Shown here: in pieces, positions 1 through 9,520 of the stretch | How positions within the stretch are numbered: the stretch's first letter is position 1 | Layout: every line of letters begins with the position of its first letter | Source: an uncultured Cohaesibacter sp. | GTDB taxonomy: Bacteria > Pseudomonadota > Alphaproteobacteria > Rhizobiales > Cohaesibacteraceae | Direction: 5' to 3' | Length of the DNA stretch: 64,000 bases | Assembly: GCF_963677725.1 (NCBI RefSeq) | Contig: NZ_OY782507.1 | Span: 62,001 to 126,000, forward strand | The notes under the pieces: model-generated | Told to the model about the DNA's origin: nothing | The model's database searches: none | The model's input: the letters and a program-made list of their open reading frames with translations, nothing else | Program-made: the position numbers and the translations under genes

Positions 1-2
1 TT

Positions 3-317
3 TCTCCTGCTCAGGACGAACCAGATCATGGTGTGCGCGTTGTCTTCGTTGAACTGCCAAACACCAAAGTTGAGCTGCTGGAGCCACTTGGCGAAAATAG
101 CCCAATCCTGAAATTCCTTGAGAAAAACCCTATGGGCGGCATCCATCATGTATGCTACGAAGTAGATGACATCATCGCTGCTCGTGATAAACTGAAAGCT
201 GACGGCGCTCGCATCATCGGCGACGGTGAGCCAAAAATCGGTGCACACGGCAAACCAGTAATCTTCCTGCATCCAAAAGACTTCTGCGGTACCCTGACCG
301 AGCTGGAGCAGGTCTAA
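3..317 (+). CDS. mce: Methylmalonyl-CoA epimerase, 5' truncated by window edge
   Basis: The open frame runs in from the window edge (first full codon at 3) to TAA at 315-317, so the N-terminal part is missing. The visible ~104 residues are the C-terminal half of a vicinal-oxygen-chelate epimerase, with the family stretches VELLEPLGE, GGIHHVCYEVDDI (carrying a metal-ligand His) and FLHPKDFCGTLTELEQ. The enzyme interconverts the (S)- and (R)-methylmalonyl-CoA epimers in propionate/odd-chain catabolism. A GTG at 33 is in frame, but upstream residues also fit the family, so it is not the start. It sits just ahead of the DUF1467 gene and proS, a common alphaproteobacterial order. Confidence 0.93.
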   Translation, partial: SPAQDEPDHGVRVVFVELPNTKVELLEPLGENSPILKFLEKNPMGGIHHVCYEVDDIIAARDKLKADGARIIGDGEPKIGAHGKPVIFLHPKDFCGTLTELEQV

Positions 318-342
318 TCCTTTCAGGAACGGGACCGACTGA

Positions 343-618
343 ATGAGTCTAATCAGTGGCCTTGCTATCTACTTCATCATCTGGTGGGTTACATTGTTTC
401 TCGTTTTGCCCTTCGGGGTAAGAACACAGGCGGAATTGAGCGAGAGACGGCTTGGTACGACAGCCAGCGCTCCTGCCAGAGCCATGATGTGGCGCAAGGT
501 CCTGGCTACTACGATAGTAGCCAGTCTCCTGTTTGGACTTTTCTACTGGGCCGTAATGGTCCAGGGGTTTGGTCTTGATGATCTGACATTCTTGCCGATG
601 CCTGACAGTTTACGCTAG
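343..618 (+). CDS. DUF1467 family small membrane protein
   Basis: A 91-residue protein with two predicted membrane helices (about residues 4-27 and 53-75) separated by a basic loop. The pattern FIIWWVTLFLVLPFGVRTQ near the N-terminus is characteristic of the DUF1467 family, which is conserved next to the methylmalonyl-CoA epimerase gene in alphaproteobacteria. Function is unknown. It begins 25 nt after the mce stop and is followed by a strong intrinsic terminator at 643-685, so mce and this gene probably end one transcript. Confidence 0.88.
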   Translation: MSLISGLAIYFIIWWVTLFLVLPFGVRTQAELSERRLGTTASAPARAMMWRKVLATTIVASLLFGLFYWAVMVQGFGLDDLTFLPMPDSLR

Positions 619-642
619 GCAGAGGCTCGGTCCGGTTCCATT

Positions 643-685
643 GAAGAGGGCTCGTTGTCGAAAGACAGCGAGCCCTCTTCTTTTT
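643..685 (+). terminator. Intrinsic terminator after mce-DUF1467
   Basis: A perfect 12-bp stem (GAAGAGGGCTCG / CGAGCCCTCTTC) closes a 14-nt loop and is followed at once by five T. It lies 24 nt after the DUF1467 stop codon. Confidence 0.92.
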
Positions 686-902
686 GGCATCGTTTCCCCC
701 GATAGCCAGACAGAGGTGAAGACTGGTGCCAAGATGCATGCCTTCCTCGGTGCCCAATGTCATATTTTTGTAATTGTTGGCCTTTACTGGTCTTGGCTGG
801 AACCCGCAAGGGCCAAAACCAGAAGGAGTCACGTCCTGTCGGGACTATTGGGCGCGCTTTCTATGTGCTGGAGGTTTTATGTGCCGGGGAGGAATGCGGA
901 CA

Positions 903-930
903 TAAAAAAAGCAAGGCCTGAAGGCCTTGC
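903..930 (-). terminator. Intrinsic terminator oriented to the minus strand
   Basis: Perfect 8-bp stem GCAAGGCC / GGCCTTGC with a TGAA loop at 911-930. Read on the minus strand it is followed by seven T (the A-run at 904-910). No annotated minus-strand gene ends here, so it may terminate an unannotated small transcript. Confidence 0.6.
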
Positions 931-1442
931 TTCTGAAAGTATCGCGACGTGATCTCTTTGCTCGACTTGCTTTTTGATTGCTAGTTGAGAGCGGCAGCAG
1001 CCCTAGAGCGCGCCAGAGATCATTTATCCTCCCAAGACATTTTCCGCGCGAGATGAGATAACTGTGGTGAGCATATCTCTTATTTTTATGGTTGGCAGAT
1101 TAGTCCCTACAGATCCTTTTGTCATCAATCTTTTTCGACTCTTGCGTAGTTTTTCGCAATTTCGTGAATCACTGTGGTTTACGATTAGCAGATGTGCTCA
1201 GTTTTCGGTACTACTGGGCCTTTTTTGCGTGCGTGATATACGGGATTACCTTGATGCTGCCGCTAATTCTGTGCAAAAAGCTTGGACCGGAAGGCTGTTC
1301 ATGCAGTTTGCTGTCGAACAGCCAAGAGTCGTCTGTAAAAACGGCAGAAACAGATTAAGCTGCGCAAAAGTTATATCGCGTCCCGTGATGATGCGGCTTG
1401 CGCCATCATCGTCGACCCTTTCAAAAGAATGAGTCCTTCATT

Positions 1443-2771
1443 ATGCGTCTTTCCCGCTATTTTCTTCCAATCCTGAAAGAGACCCCTAAAGAGGCTGAAA
1501 TCGTTTCGCACCGTTACATGCTGCGTGCCGGGATGATTCGCCAGCAGCAGGCGGGGATCTATAGCTGGTTGCCTCTGGGCCTGCGTGTGTTGAGCAAAGT
1601 GGAACAGATCGTTCGCGAGGAACAGGATCGCTCCGGCGCGATCGAGTTGCTGATGCCGACCATGCAGCCTGCTGAATTGTGGAAGGAAAGCGGTCGCTAT
1701 GACGATTATGGCAAGGAGATGCTGCGCATTGTTGACCGTCATGAACGCGACATGCTGTTCGGTCCGACCAACGAGGAAATGATCACCGACATTTTCCGCT
1801 CATATGTCAAGTCCTACAAGGACTTGCCGCTCAATCTGTATCACATTCAATGGAAATTCCGCGATGAGATTCGCCCACGCTTTGGCGTGATGCGCGGCCG
1901 CGAGTTCCTGATGAAAGATGCCTACAGTTTCGATATGGATGAAGACCGGGCGCGTGAAGCCTATCACCGTATGTTTGTGGCCTATCTGCGCACCTTCAAA
2001 CGCCTTGGCATGACGGCCATTCCAATGAAGGCCGATACGGGGCCGATTGGTGGTGATCTCAGCCATGAATTCATCATTTTGGCTGATACCGGTGAGAGCG
2101 AGGTGTTCTGCCATCGTGACTATCTGACCAAGGCAGTTCCGGGGAATGATATCGACTTTGATTCCGATCTTTCGGGGATTGTCGCCGACTGGACCAGCCA
2201 ATATGCCGCTACGGAAGAAATGCATGACGAAGCGGCCTTCAATGCGGTGCCAGAAGCTGAGCGAATCGCTGCGCGCGGTATCGAAGTTGGTCATATCTTC
2301 TATTTCGGCACCAAATATTCCGACGCGATGAATGCCAAGGTGATGGCGGCTGACGGCAAGGAATATCCGGTTCACATGGGCTCTTACGGGGTTGGCGTGT
2401 CGCGTCTGCTTGGTGGCATCATCGAAGCGAGCCATGACGAGAACGGGATCATCTGGCCCAAATCGGTTGCGCCGTTCGATGTTGGTCTGATCAACATGAA
2501 GGCTGGCAACGAAGATACCGATGCTGTCTGTGAGCAGTTGTATGAGCGCCTTGGAAATGCCGGAATCGATGTACTCTATGATGACCGCGCCGGTCAGGCT
2601 GGTGCGAAATTTGCCACGATGGATCTGATCGGCCTGCCGACGCAGGTGATTGTCGGTCCGCGTGGCCTGAAGTCGAATGAAGTGGAAGTCAAGAACCGCG
2701 CCACCGGCGAACGGGAAATGGTCTCCGTTGATGCTGTTGTTGAACGCATCATTGCGGAACAGGCCTCCTGA
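1443..2771 (+). CDS. proS: Prolyl-tRNA synthetase (short, no editing insert)
   Basis: A 442-residue class II synthetase that charges tRNA-Pro. The ATG at 1443 gives the canonical alphaproteobacterial N-terminus [19 protein letters not shown]; the open frame extends 15 codons further upstream but without homology-like sequence. Motif 2 is seen as [23 protein letters not shown], split here by a short loop, and motif 3 as [13 protein letters not shown] near residue 311. The C-terminal anticodon-binding domain occupies about residues 345-440. The large INS editing domain of the E. coli type is absent, which is normal for this alphaproteobacterial form. It is followed 160 nt later by lolC. Confidence 0.97.
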   Translation: MRLSRYFLPILKETPKEAEIVSHRYMLRAGMIRQQQAGIYSWLPLGLRVLSKVEQIVREEQDRSGAIELLMPTMQPAELWKESGRYDDYGKEMLRIVDRHERDMLFGPTNEEMITDIFRSYVKSYKDLPLNLYHIQWKFRDEIRPRFGVMRGREFLMKDAYSFDMDEDRAREAYHRMFVAYLRTFKRLGMTAIPMKADTGPIGGDLSHEFIILADTGESEVFCHRDYLTKAVPGNDIDFDSDLSGIVADWTSQYAATEEMHDEAAFNAVPEAERIAARGIEVGHIFYFGTKYSDAMNAKVMAADGKEYPVHMGSYGVGVSRLLGGIIEASHDENGIIWPKSVAPFDVGLINMKAGNEDTDAVCEQLYERLGNAGIDVLYDDRAGQAGAKFATMDLIGLPTQVIVGPRGLKSNEVEVKNRATGEREMVSVDAVVERIIAEQAS

Positions 2772-2931
2772 TATCCATCCAGATTGCGGGACTGGACCAA
2801 ACATCCACTGTCGGTGCTTTGGTCTGTTCCTGTAAACTGGTGTGGTCAGGAAACGATTTGCTTGATTCGATATGTCTGCTTGTTGGGCTGCCAACGCGAC
2901 CATGCGTGGGCAGCTCCGTCTGGAGAATTGA

Positions 2932-4200
2932 ATGTCTGCGTCCGAGACCAAAGCGCCATTCGCCTCATTTGAATGGATGATGGCATTCCGATATCTGCGA
3001 TCCCGCAGACGGGAAACGTTCATTTCCATCATTTCATGGTTATCCTTCTTCGGCATCATGCTCGGTGTTGCGACGCTGATCATCGTGATGGCGGTGATGA
3101 ATGGATTTCGGACGGAATTGCTCGATAAAATCCTTGGGATTAACGGCCATCTGGTGATCCAGCCCCAAGACAGTCCACTGACCGACTATGACGCCATCGC
3201 CAAGCGGGTTGAGGGCGTTGATGGAGTGCGCTTTGTCGTGCCGTTCGTTGAGGGGCAGATCCTCGCATCCGGTCCGGGTGGCGCCGTCGGCGCCCTTGTG
3301 CGTGGGATGAGCGAGGAAAGCATCAACAAACTGAAGCTGGTTTCCAGCAATGTCCTGCAAGGCAGTTTTGAAGGCTTTGATGATGGCGAAGGCATCGCGC
3401 TTGGCTCTCGTATCGCGCGATCCTTGGGCGTGGTGCTGGGGGATAGCGTGACGCTGATTTCCCCCAAAGGGGCGGTGACGCCCATGGGGGTTGCGCCACG
3501 GATCAAGTCCTATAAGGTCAAGGCGGTGTTCGAGATTGGCATGAGCGAGTATGACAGCACCTTCATTTTCATGCCGCTCGCCGCTGCTCAGGCCTATTTC
3601 AATAAAGATCAAAAAGTCTCGGCTATCGAAGTCTATGTCGATGATCCCGATGCTGTTGGTCAGATGCGGCCCAAGGTCGAGGAGGCGGTTGATCGGCAGA
3701 TCTTCATCACCGACTGGCGGTTCCGCAATGTTACCTTCTTCTCGGCTCTTGAAGTTGAGCGCAATCTGATGTTTATCATCCTGACGCTGATCATTCTGGT
3801 CGCTGCGCTGAATATCATTTCCGGACTGATCATGCTGGTAAAAGACAAAGGCAGCGACATCGCCATTTTGCGTACCATGGGCGCAACGCGGGCCTCAATC
3901 ATGCGGATATTCATGATCACCGGGGCGGCGATTGGTTTTGTGGGTACGGTTGCGGGCTTTCTGCTCGGCTTGCTGGTCTGCCTCAACATCGAAAGCATCC
4001 GGCAGTTTGTCTCCTGGATCACGCGAACCGAATTGTTTTCTCCAGAGCTCTATTTCCTGTCGAAGCTGCCCGCCGACATGGATGTAACCGAGACCGTTTC
4101 CGTCGTGCTGATTGCGTTGGTTTTGTCCTTCTTTGCAACGATTTATCCTGCATGGCGGGCTTCGACACTCGATCCGGTGGAGGCTCTTCGCTATGAATAG
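2932..4200 (+). CDS. lolC: Lipoprotein-releasing ABC transporter permease LolC/E
   Basis: A 422-residue inner-membrane permease of the LolCDE system that extracts outer-membrane lipoproteins from the inner membrane. It shows the family layout: one membrane helix near residues 30-58, a large periplasmic domain (about 60-275), then three helices near 279-304, 326-352 and 388-408. N-terminal [18 protein letters not shown] and C-terminal [10 protein letters not shown] are typical of the family. Alphaproteobacteria usually have a single LolC/E-type permease acting as a dimer with LolD. The stop codon overlaps the start of the ATPase gene lolD. Confidence 0.95.
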   Translation: MSASETKAPFASFEWMMAFRYLRSRRRETFISIISWLSFFGIMLGVATLIIVMAVMNGFRTELLDKILGINGHLVIQPQDSPLTDYDAIAKRVEGVDGVRFVVPFVEGQILASGPGGAVGALVRGMSEESINKLKLVSSNVLQGSFEGFDDGEGIALGSRIARSLGVVLGDSVTLISPKGAVTPMGVAPRIKSYKVKAVFEIGMSEYDSTFIFMPLAAAQAYFNKDQKVSAIEVYVDDPDAVGQMRPKVEEAVDRQIFITDWRFRNVTFFSALEVERNLMFIILTLIILVAALNIISGLIMLVKDKGSDIAILRTMGATRASIMRIFMITGAAIGFVGTVAGFLLGLLVCLNIESIRQFVSWITRTELFSPELYFLSKLPADMDVTETVSVVLIALVLSFFATIYPAWRASTLDPVEALRYE

Positions 4201-5230
4201 AAAGAGCTTTTTCTGGCCTGTCCTGTCCGAAGAAGAAGAGCGCCGCAAAAAGGAACAGGAACGAGGACAAGCGGGCATGACGACTGGGCAATCCCCGTCA
4301 GGTCCTCCTGCGTCGTCCACGCCTCCTGCTCAGGCCGCCTATGAGCCGCGCAATGATGCGTTTCAGGATGCGTTCCCGGAAAATCCGTCCAAGTCGCCAG
4401 CTCTTTCCCAGAGTCCTAATTCGTCCGGCATTGCCGTGATGCCCTCAGCGGCCTCAGCCGAGGGGCATCAAGATCAGCCGCAGGCCAACCGTGCCGCTGA
4501 TTCCTATGAAATCCAACATGAGCCAGACATGCCTGACATCCAATCTGTTGATCCCGACGTCCTGCTGGCGCTGGTTGATGTGCATCGCTCTTATGAACAG
4601 GCAGACAATCATCTGGTGGTGCTGGATGGGGCCAATCTGGAGGTGCGTGCCGGTGAAATGGTGGCGCTTGTGGCGCCGTCCGGGGCGGGGAAGTCGACCT
4701 TGCTGCATATTGCTGGTTTGTTGGAGCGCCCAACCATGGGGGAAGTTTTCATAGCCGGCGTGCCACAAAGTCATGCCGCTGATCGTGAGCGGACCCTGAT
4801 GCGCCGCAACGAAATCGGGTTTGTCTATCAGTTCCATCACTTGCTGGCGGAGTTTTCTGCCCTGGAAAATGTGACGTTGCCGCAGCTCATACGCGGCGAA
4901 AAGCCATCAGAAGCCAAGGCACGGGCTTTGGAGTTGCTCAGTTATATGAGGGTTGATCACAGAGCCCAGCATCGTCCGGCCGAATTGTCCGGAGGCGAGC
5001 AGCAGCGCGTTGCCATTGCTCGCGCCATGGCCAATGCGCCACGGGTTCTGATGGCTGATGAACCGACTGGCAATCTGGATCCCACGACATCGGACTATGT
5101 GTTCAAGGCGTTGAATTCCCTCGTTAAACAGTCGGGGATTGCGGCTCTTGTCGCAACCCATAACCTGTTCCTTGCTGAGCGGATGGATCGTCAGATCACG
5201 ATTGTCGACGGCAAAATCGTCGAGCTTTGA
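4193..5230 (+). CDS. lolD: Lipoprotein-releasing ABC transporter ATPase LolD, with N-terminal extension
   Basis: ATPase partner of LolC. Walker A is APSGAGKST (about residue 161), the signature is [14 protein letters not shown] (about 265), Walker B with D-loop is [10 protein letters not shown] (about 288), and the H-loop is ATHN (about 321). The leading Gly of Walker A is Ala here. The ATG at 4193 overlaps the lolC stop by 8 nt, giving 345 residues; an alternative ATG at 4277 has a better-placed GAGGAC ribosome site and gives 317. LolD is usually near 230 residues, so with either start there is a hydrophilic Pro/Ser/Ala/Gln-rich N-terminal extension of about 90-120 residues before the ATPase fold. 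The start choice is uncertain; the function is not. Confidence 0.93.
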   Translation: MNRKSFFWPVLSEEEERRKKEQERGQAGMTTGQSPSGPPASSTPPAQAAYEPRNDAFQDAFPENPSKSPALSQSPNSSGIAVMPSAASAEGHQDQPQANRAADSYEIQHEPDMPDIQSVDPDVLLALVDVHRSYEQADNHLVVLDGANLEVRAGEMVALVAPSGAGKSTLLHIAGLLERPTMGEVFIAGVPQSHAADRERTLMRRNEIGFVYQFHHLLAEFSALENVTLPQLIRGEKPSEAKARALELLSYMRVDHRAQHRPAELSGGEQQRVAIARAMANAPRVLMADEPTGNLDPTTSDYVFKALNSLVKQSGIAALVATHNLFLAERMDRQITIVDGKIVEL

Positions 5231-5572
5231 GCCTTGCTCGTTTGAGCGAAAAAGGCCAGCATTTCCCGCACTAGATATCCATTTCAGCGCCTGACATAGA
5301 GGCAGGGGGCAACCTGTGCATGGATGGTGGACGGGTGGGGACAAGTGATCGGGATGCAAGGATTTCTTTGGGGAAAATGTGGATAGCGTTTGGACAGTTT
5401 GGGGGAAACATTGCCTTATGCACAAATTCACAAGTCCGACTCCACAAGTCTGTAAAATTGCTCCGGAGCAATCGTAAGAAAATAGTCCGGGTGTGAATAA
5501 AACGAGAACGAATTTTGTTAAGTTTCTGATTTATTTGTATAAAAACGCGACTTTCATCGAAACAAAATTTGC

Positions 5573-5601
5573 TTGATAATAGAACAAAACAAATACATAA
5601 T
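5573..5601 (+). promoter_or_regulatory. Sigma-70 type promoter ahead of the 27-codon ORF
   Basis: TTGATA (5573-5578), a 17-nt spacer and CATAAT (5596-5601) in a strongly AT-rich stretch. Start of transcription would fall near 5608, about 28 nt before the small ORF. Confidence 0.55.
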
Positions 5602-5635
5602 GGGTCCAATTGAAGAACAATTTGGAGACTGTGTT

Positions 5636-5719
5636 ATGATTATCCGTGATGTTCTGGCCCTTGGCTCGCTGATTACTTTCATGTCCATGTTGAGTGTTTG
5701 GACGACGATTCTAGTTTGA
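5636..5719 (+). CDS. Candidate 27-aa single-helix membrane peptide
   Basis: ATG at 5636 preceded at 8-nt spacing by GGAG (5624-5627) and ending in TGA at 5717-5719. The peptide begins MIIRDVLALGSLITF and continues as one hydrophobic stretch to the C-terminal VWTTILV, with a single Arg-Asp pair near the N-terminus; this is the look of a small inner-membrane protein. It sits directly behind a good promoter. I do not recognise a named family and no function can be assigned. It could be a leader peptide rather than a stable protein. Confidence 0.5.
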   Translation: MIIRDVLALGSLITFMSMLSVWTTILV

Positions 5720-6008
5720 TCGCTGAGTGTCACAGGCCTGACGTGTCTGTGGAAATCTCTGTGCAGGATGGGCTCCTGCTGCGACGGGATAAGGTGGCGA
5801 TGCCCTCTTGTTATGCGGCAACTTTGTTCAGTCGCATCGAGGCGATGACGGGATAAGGCGGGATAAAGATCAAGTCTCCCTTTTCGACTCGTAGTTTGAC
5901 TTTTATTCTGGATCGCCTGTCATGGCGCTCTGTGTTTGTTGTAAGAAGCGTCTATTGGTTCTGAGTGCTCGCCTATTCGGTGGGTAACCGGTCATGAGGT
6001 GATGAACA

Positions 6009-9000
6009 ATGAATGCAGTCTCGGAAGATCTGAAATTTGTCCATCTTCATGTGCATACCGCTTATTCCTTGCTGGAAGGCGCGTTGCCGGTTGCCAAGCT
6101 GATCAAGAAGACCAAAAGCCTGCAGATGCCCGCGGTTGCCATGACCGACACGCGCAACTTGTTCGGTGCTCTGGAATTTTCACAAAAAGCTGTTGGCGAA
6201 GGTCTCCAGCCGATCATCGGTTGTCAGGTTGAAGTTGATTTCGAGGATGGCGACGTCAAGGGCGTTGGTCATACGGACTTCCCGACACTGGTTTTGATTG
6301 GCGCGACGGATCAGGGCTTGGCCAATCTGGTTCGTCTCGTCTCGCGGTCCTTTCTGGTTCCTCATGATGATCAGGAACCCCATGTGACGCTGCGCGATGT
6401 GGCGGAATATGGGGAAGGGGTGATTTGTCTCACGGGTGGTGGCAATGGGCCAATTGATAGGGTTCTGTTCAATCATCACACGGAGCTGGGGCGTGAGCGG
6501 CTCCGCAAACTACATGATATTTTTGATGATCGGCTATATGTCGAGATCCTTCGCCATGGATTCGCCTATGAGGCAATTGTTGAGCCGCAACTCATTGACC
6601 TGGCCTACGAGATGGACTTGCCATTGGTTGCGGCCAATGATGTCTATTTTGCCGAGAGGGAAGATTTTGAAGCCCATGATGCGCTGATTGCCATTTCGCA
6701 GGGCAAGGTTCTCATTCAGGAGGATCGACGGCAACTGACACCGGAGCATTATTTCAAAAGTCAGGAAGAAATGGCAGAGCTGTTCGCCGATCTGCCCGAA
6801 GCGCTTGAAAATACCATCGAAATTGCCCGGCGCTGTGTGACGCGCGCACGCACGATCAGCCCGATTTTGCCGCGTTTTGCTGGCGCTGACGCTGATCCGG
6901 AAGAGGCGGAAAGACACGAAGCCGCAGAGTTGCGACGGCAGGCCGAAGAGGGCCTGAAAAGACGTCTGGCAGTGCATGGTTTGGCGCCCGGCAAGAACGA
7001 GAAGGATTATTGGGACCGGCTTGAATTCGAGCTGGGCATCATTGAGTCGATGAAATTTCCGGGCTACTTCCTGATCGTCTCCGACTTCATCAAATGGTCC
7101 AAGGAGCACGGTATTCCGGTGGGGCCGGGGCGTGGATCGGGCGCGGGTTCGCTTGTTGCCTGGGTTTTGACCATTACAGACCTTGATCCTTTGCGCTTTG
7201 CTTTGCTGTTCGAACGCTTTCTCAATCCTGAACGCGTCTCGATGCCCGACTTTGATATTGATTTTTGTCAGGACCGCCGTGAAGAGGTGATCCGCTATGT
7301 GCAGCGTAAATATGGACGCGACAATGTGGGGCAGATCATCACCTATGGTACCCTGCAGGCTCGTGCTGTGCTGCGCGATGTTGGGCGCGTCTTGCAGATG
7401 CCGTTCGGTCAGGTCGACAAGCTGTGCAAGATGGTGCCGATGAAGGGGGCGGTTTCGGTGTCGCTGCCAGAGGCTCTGGAGCAGGAACCCAGATTGAATG
7501 AAGCCCGTCGGGATGAGGAGATTGTTGATCGATTGATCAATATGTCGCTCAAGCTTGAAGGGCTTTATCGCCACGCCTCAACCCACGCCGCGGGTATCGT
7601 GATTGGGGACCGTTCGCTTGACAAGCTGGTGCCGATGTATCGAGATCCGCGCTCGGACATGCCGGTCACGCAATATAATATGAAATGGGTCGAGCAGGCC
7701 GGTCTCGTCAAGTTCGACTTTCTTGGTCTGAAGACGCTGACGGTGCTCGAATATGCCGTGCGGTTTGTGGCGCAGCGTGGCATCGAGATCAATCTTGCCG
7801 AAATCCCGATTGATGACAAACCGTCCTACGAAATCTTGGCCAAGGGCGAGACAGTCGGTGTGTTCCAGCTGGAATCGATGGGTATGCGCAAGGCATTGCT
7901 GGACATGCAGCCCGACCAATTCGAAGACATCATCGCTATTGTGGCGCTCTATCGTCCGGGGCCAATGGCCAACATTCCGATCTATTGCGCCCGAAAGCGT
8001 GGGGAAGAAAAGCCCGACTATTTGCATGAGTTGTTGCAGCCCGTGCTGCAAGAAACCTACGGCATCATCATTTATCAGGAACAGGTGATGCAGATCGCCC
8101 AGATCCTGTCAGGCTATTCCCTTGGTGAAGCTGACATGCTGCGCCGCGCGATGGGCAAGAAGATCCGCGAGGAGATGGAAAAGCAGCGGGTTCGCTTCTG
8201 TGATGGTGCAGAAGAGCGCGGGGTGAGTCGAGAGCAGGCGTCCGAGATTTATGATCTCGTGGCCAAATTCGCCGACTACGGCTTCAACAAATCGCACGCC
8301 GCTGCCTATGCCTTGGTTGCCTATCAGACAGCTTACATGAAAGCCAATTATCCGGTTGAGTTTTTGGCCGCGATCATGACGCTCGATATGAACAATACGG
8401 ACAAATTGTCCGAATTCCGTCGCGATGCCTTGCGGCTCGGCATTGAGGTGCGCCCTCCGTCGATTAACGAATCCGGCGTGCATTTCGTGGTGAAGGACGG
8501 CGCGATCATCTATTCCATGGCGGCGATCAAGGGGGTGGGGCAGCCCGCAGCCGAACATATCATGGATGTGCGCGGGGATAAGCCGTTCAAGGATTTGGCT
8601 GACTTTGCCAAGCGGATCAGTCCCAAGGTGCTCAATAAGCGAACCATCGAAAATCTGGCGGCAGCGGGCACTTTTGATGTGCTTAATCCCAACAGGGCTC
8701 AGGTGGTGGCTTCCATTGACGTGATCATGGGTGAGGCTGCAAGCCATGCCCGTGATAGCTCATCGGGGCAGGGAGGATTGTTCGGGGCTGAGGAAGCCGC
8801 ACCCTTGCCATTGCCAGACATGCGGCCATGGACGAGCGAAGAGAAATTGCAGCGGGAATATTCGGCAATCGGCTTTTATCTTTCGGCTCATCCGCTTGAT
8901 GAATATATTCCGCAGCTGGAAAAAATGCGCATTCAGCTTTGGCAGCCCTTTGAAGTGGCGGTGAAGCAAGGGGCGAGCGCCGGGCGGCTGGCGGGCACCA

Positions 9001-9455
9001 TTACCGGACGTCAGGAGCGGAAAACCAAGACCGGCAACCGAATGGGGATCATCAATGTTTCTGATCCCACCGGGCAATATGAGGCTGTTCTATTCTCTGA
9101 AACTCTGCACCGTTTTCGAGATATGCTGGAGCCCGGCAAGACGGTGATCCTGGAAGTGGGGGCCGATGAGCGCCCCGAAGGGGTGTCAGTGCGGATCAAC
9201 AATGTACGGCCTCTGCAAAGCGACAATGTGCGCAAGACGATGCAGGTCTTTGTGCGCGACGATAAACCGCTTCAGTCGTTGCGCGCTCAGTTGGATGACC
9301 GGGGGGACGGTGAAGTTTCGGTCATTGTCATGTTGGATGACGGAGACTGCGAAGTCGAAATGCGGGTGAATGGCACTTATTATGTGTCGCCGGAAGTGGG
9401 ACGTGCGCTTAAGGCCATACCCGGTGTTGTTGATGTGCAGGTCGGTGTCTTTTAG
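6009..9455 (+). CDS. dnaE: DNA polymerase III subunit alpha
   Basis: The 1148-residue replicative polymerase. The N-terminal PHP domain opens with HLHVHTAYSLLEGAL at residues 13-27. The palm contains GPGRGSGAGSLVAW near 372-385 and the catalytic aspartates in MPDFDIDF near 412-419. YGFNKSHAAAYA lies near 757, followed by helix-hairpin-helix and an OB-fold segment about 995-1031. Length matches DnaE1 of alphaproteobacteria. The ATG at 6009 is chosen because the PHP domain begins 12 residues later, as in the family. Transcription converges with the EamA gene, whose end is 66 nt away. Confidence 0.98.
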   Translation: MNAVSEDLKFVHLHVHTAYSLLEGALPVAKLIKKTKSLQMPAVAMTDTRNLFGALEFSQKAVGEGLQPIIGCQVEVDFEDGDVKGVGHTDFPTLVLIGATDQGLANLVRLVSRSFLVPHDDQEPHVTLRDVAEYGEGVICLTGGGNGPIDRVLFNHHTELGRERLRKLHDIFDDRLYVEILRHGFAYEAIVEPQLIDLAYEMDLPLVAANDVYFAEREDFEAHDALIAISQGKVLIQEDRRQLTPEHYFKSQEEMAELFADLPEALENTIEIARRCVTRARTISPILPRFAGADADPEEAERHEAAELRRQAEEGLKRRLAVHGLAPGKNEKDYWDRLEFELGIIESMKFPGYFLIVSDFIKWSKEHGIPVGPGRGSGAGSLVAWVLTITDLDPLRFALLFERFLNPERVSMPDFDIDFCQDRREEVIRYVQRKYGRDNVGQIITYGTLQARAVLRDVGRVLQMPFGQVDKLCKMVPMKGAVSVSLPEALEQEPRLNEARRDEEIVDRLINMSLKLEGLYRHASTHAAGIVIGDRSLDKLVPMYRDPRSDMPVTQYNMKWVEQAGLVKFDFLGLKTLTVLEYAVRFVAQRGIEINLAEIPIDDKPSYEILAKGETVGVFQLESMGMRKALLDMQPDQFEDIIAIVALYRPGPMANIPIYCARKRGEEKPDYLHELLQPVLQETYGIIIYQEQVMQIAQILSGYSLGEADMLRRAMGKKIREEMEKQRVRFCDGAEERGVSREQASEIYDLVAKFADYGFNKSHAAAYALVAYQTAYMKANYPVEFLAAIMTLDMNNTDKLSEFRRDALRLGIEVRPPSINESGVHFVVKDGAIIYSMAAIKGVGQPAAEHIMDVRGDKPFKDLADFAKRISPKVLNKRTIENLAAAGTFDVLNPNRAQVVASIDVIMGEAASHARDSSSGQGGLFGAEEAAPLPLPDMRPWTSEEKLQREYSAIGFYLSAHPLDEYIPQLEKMRIQLWQPFEVAVKQGASAGRLAGTITGRQERKTKTGNRMGIINVSDPTGQYEAVLFSETLHRFRDMLEPGKTVILEVGADERPEGVSVRINNVRPLQSDNVRKTMQVFVRDDKPLQSLRAQLDDRGDGEVSVIVMLDDGDCEVEMRVNGTYYVSPEVGRALKAIPGVVDVQVGVF

Positions 9456-9520
9456 TTTGTTTGGCGGGGCTGACCCAGCCCAACCCAGTTTCTGATTACA
9501 GGTTAGTTCTGCTCACAGGC

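Larger units (their letters stand above)
619..1442. other. 824-bp intergenic region upstream of proS
   Basis: No convincing protein gene lies here. Open frames on either strand run through terminator hairpins or lack family-like composition. The region holds the plus-strand terminator at 643-685 and a second hairpin at 903-930 whose T-run lies on the minus strand. It then has an AT-richer stretch (about 1060-1330) that may carry the proS promoter. A minus-strand small RNA ending at the second hairpin is possible and is discussed in the findings. Confidence 0.6.
5231..6008. other. Intergenic region lolD-dnaE with AT-rich promoter zone and short repeats
   Basis: The first ~270 bases show nothing recognisable. 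From about 5440 the sequence becomes AT-rich and contains a good promoter (5573-5601) and a tiny ORF (5636-5719). Downstream the octamer CGGGATAA occurs three times (5785, 5849, 5859), the last inside GGATAAAGATCAAG. No RNA family was recognised. Confidence 0.6.

Noticed and set aside
641-952. 103-codon plus-strand frame after DUF1467
   Set aside because: It starts inside one terminator hairpin and ends past another.
1064-1432. 122-codon plus-strand frame ahead of proS
   Set aside because: No ribosome site or family resemblance, and it runs to the very start of proS; more likely the proS leader region.
1800-3083. 427-codon open frame on the minus strand opposite proS
   Set aside because: It is a mirror of the proS reading frame, with no recognisable protein motif, signal or start context; proS on the plus strand is certain.
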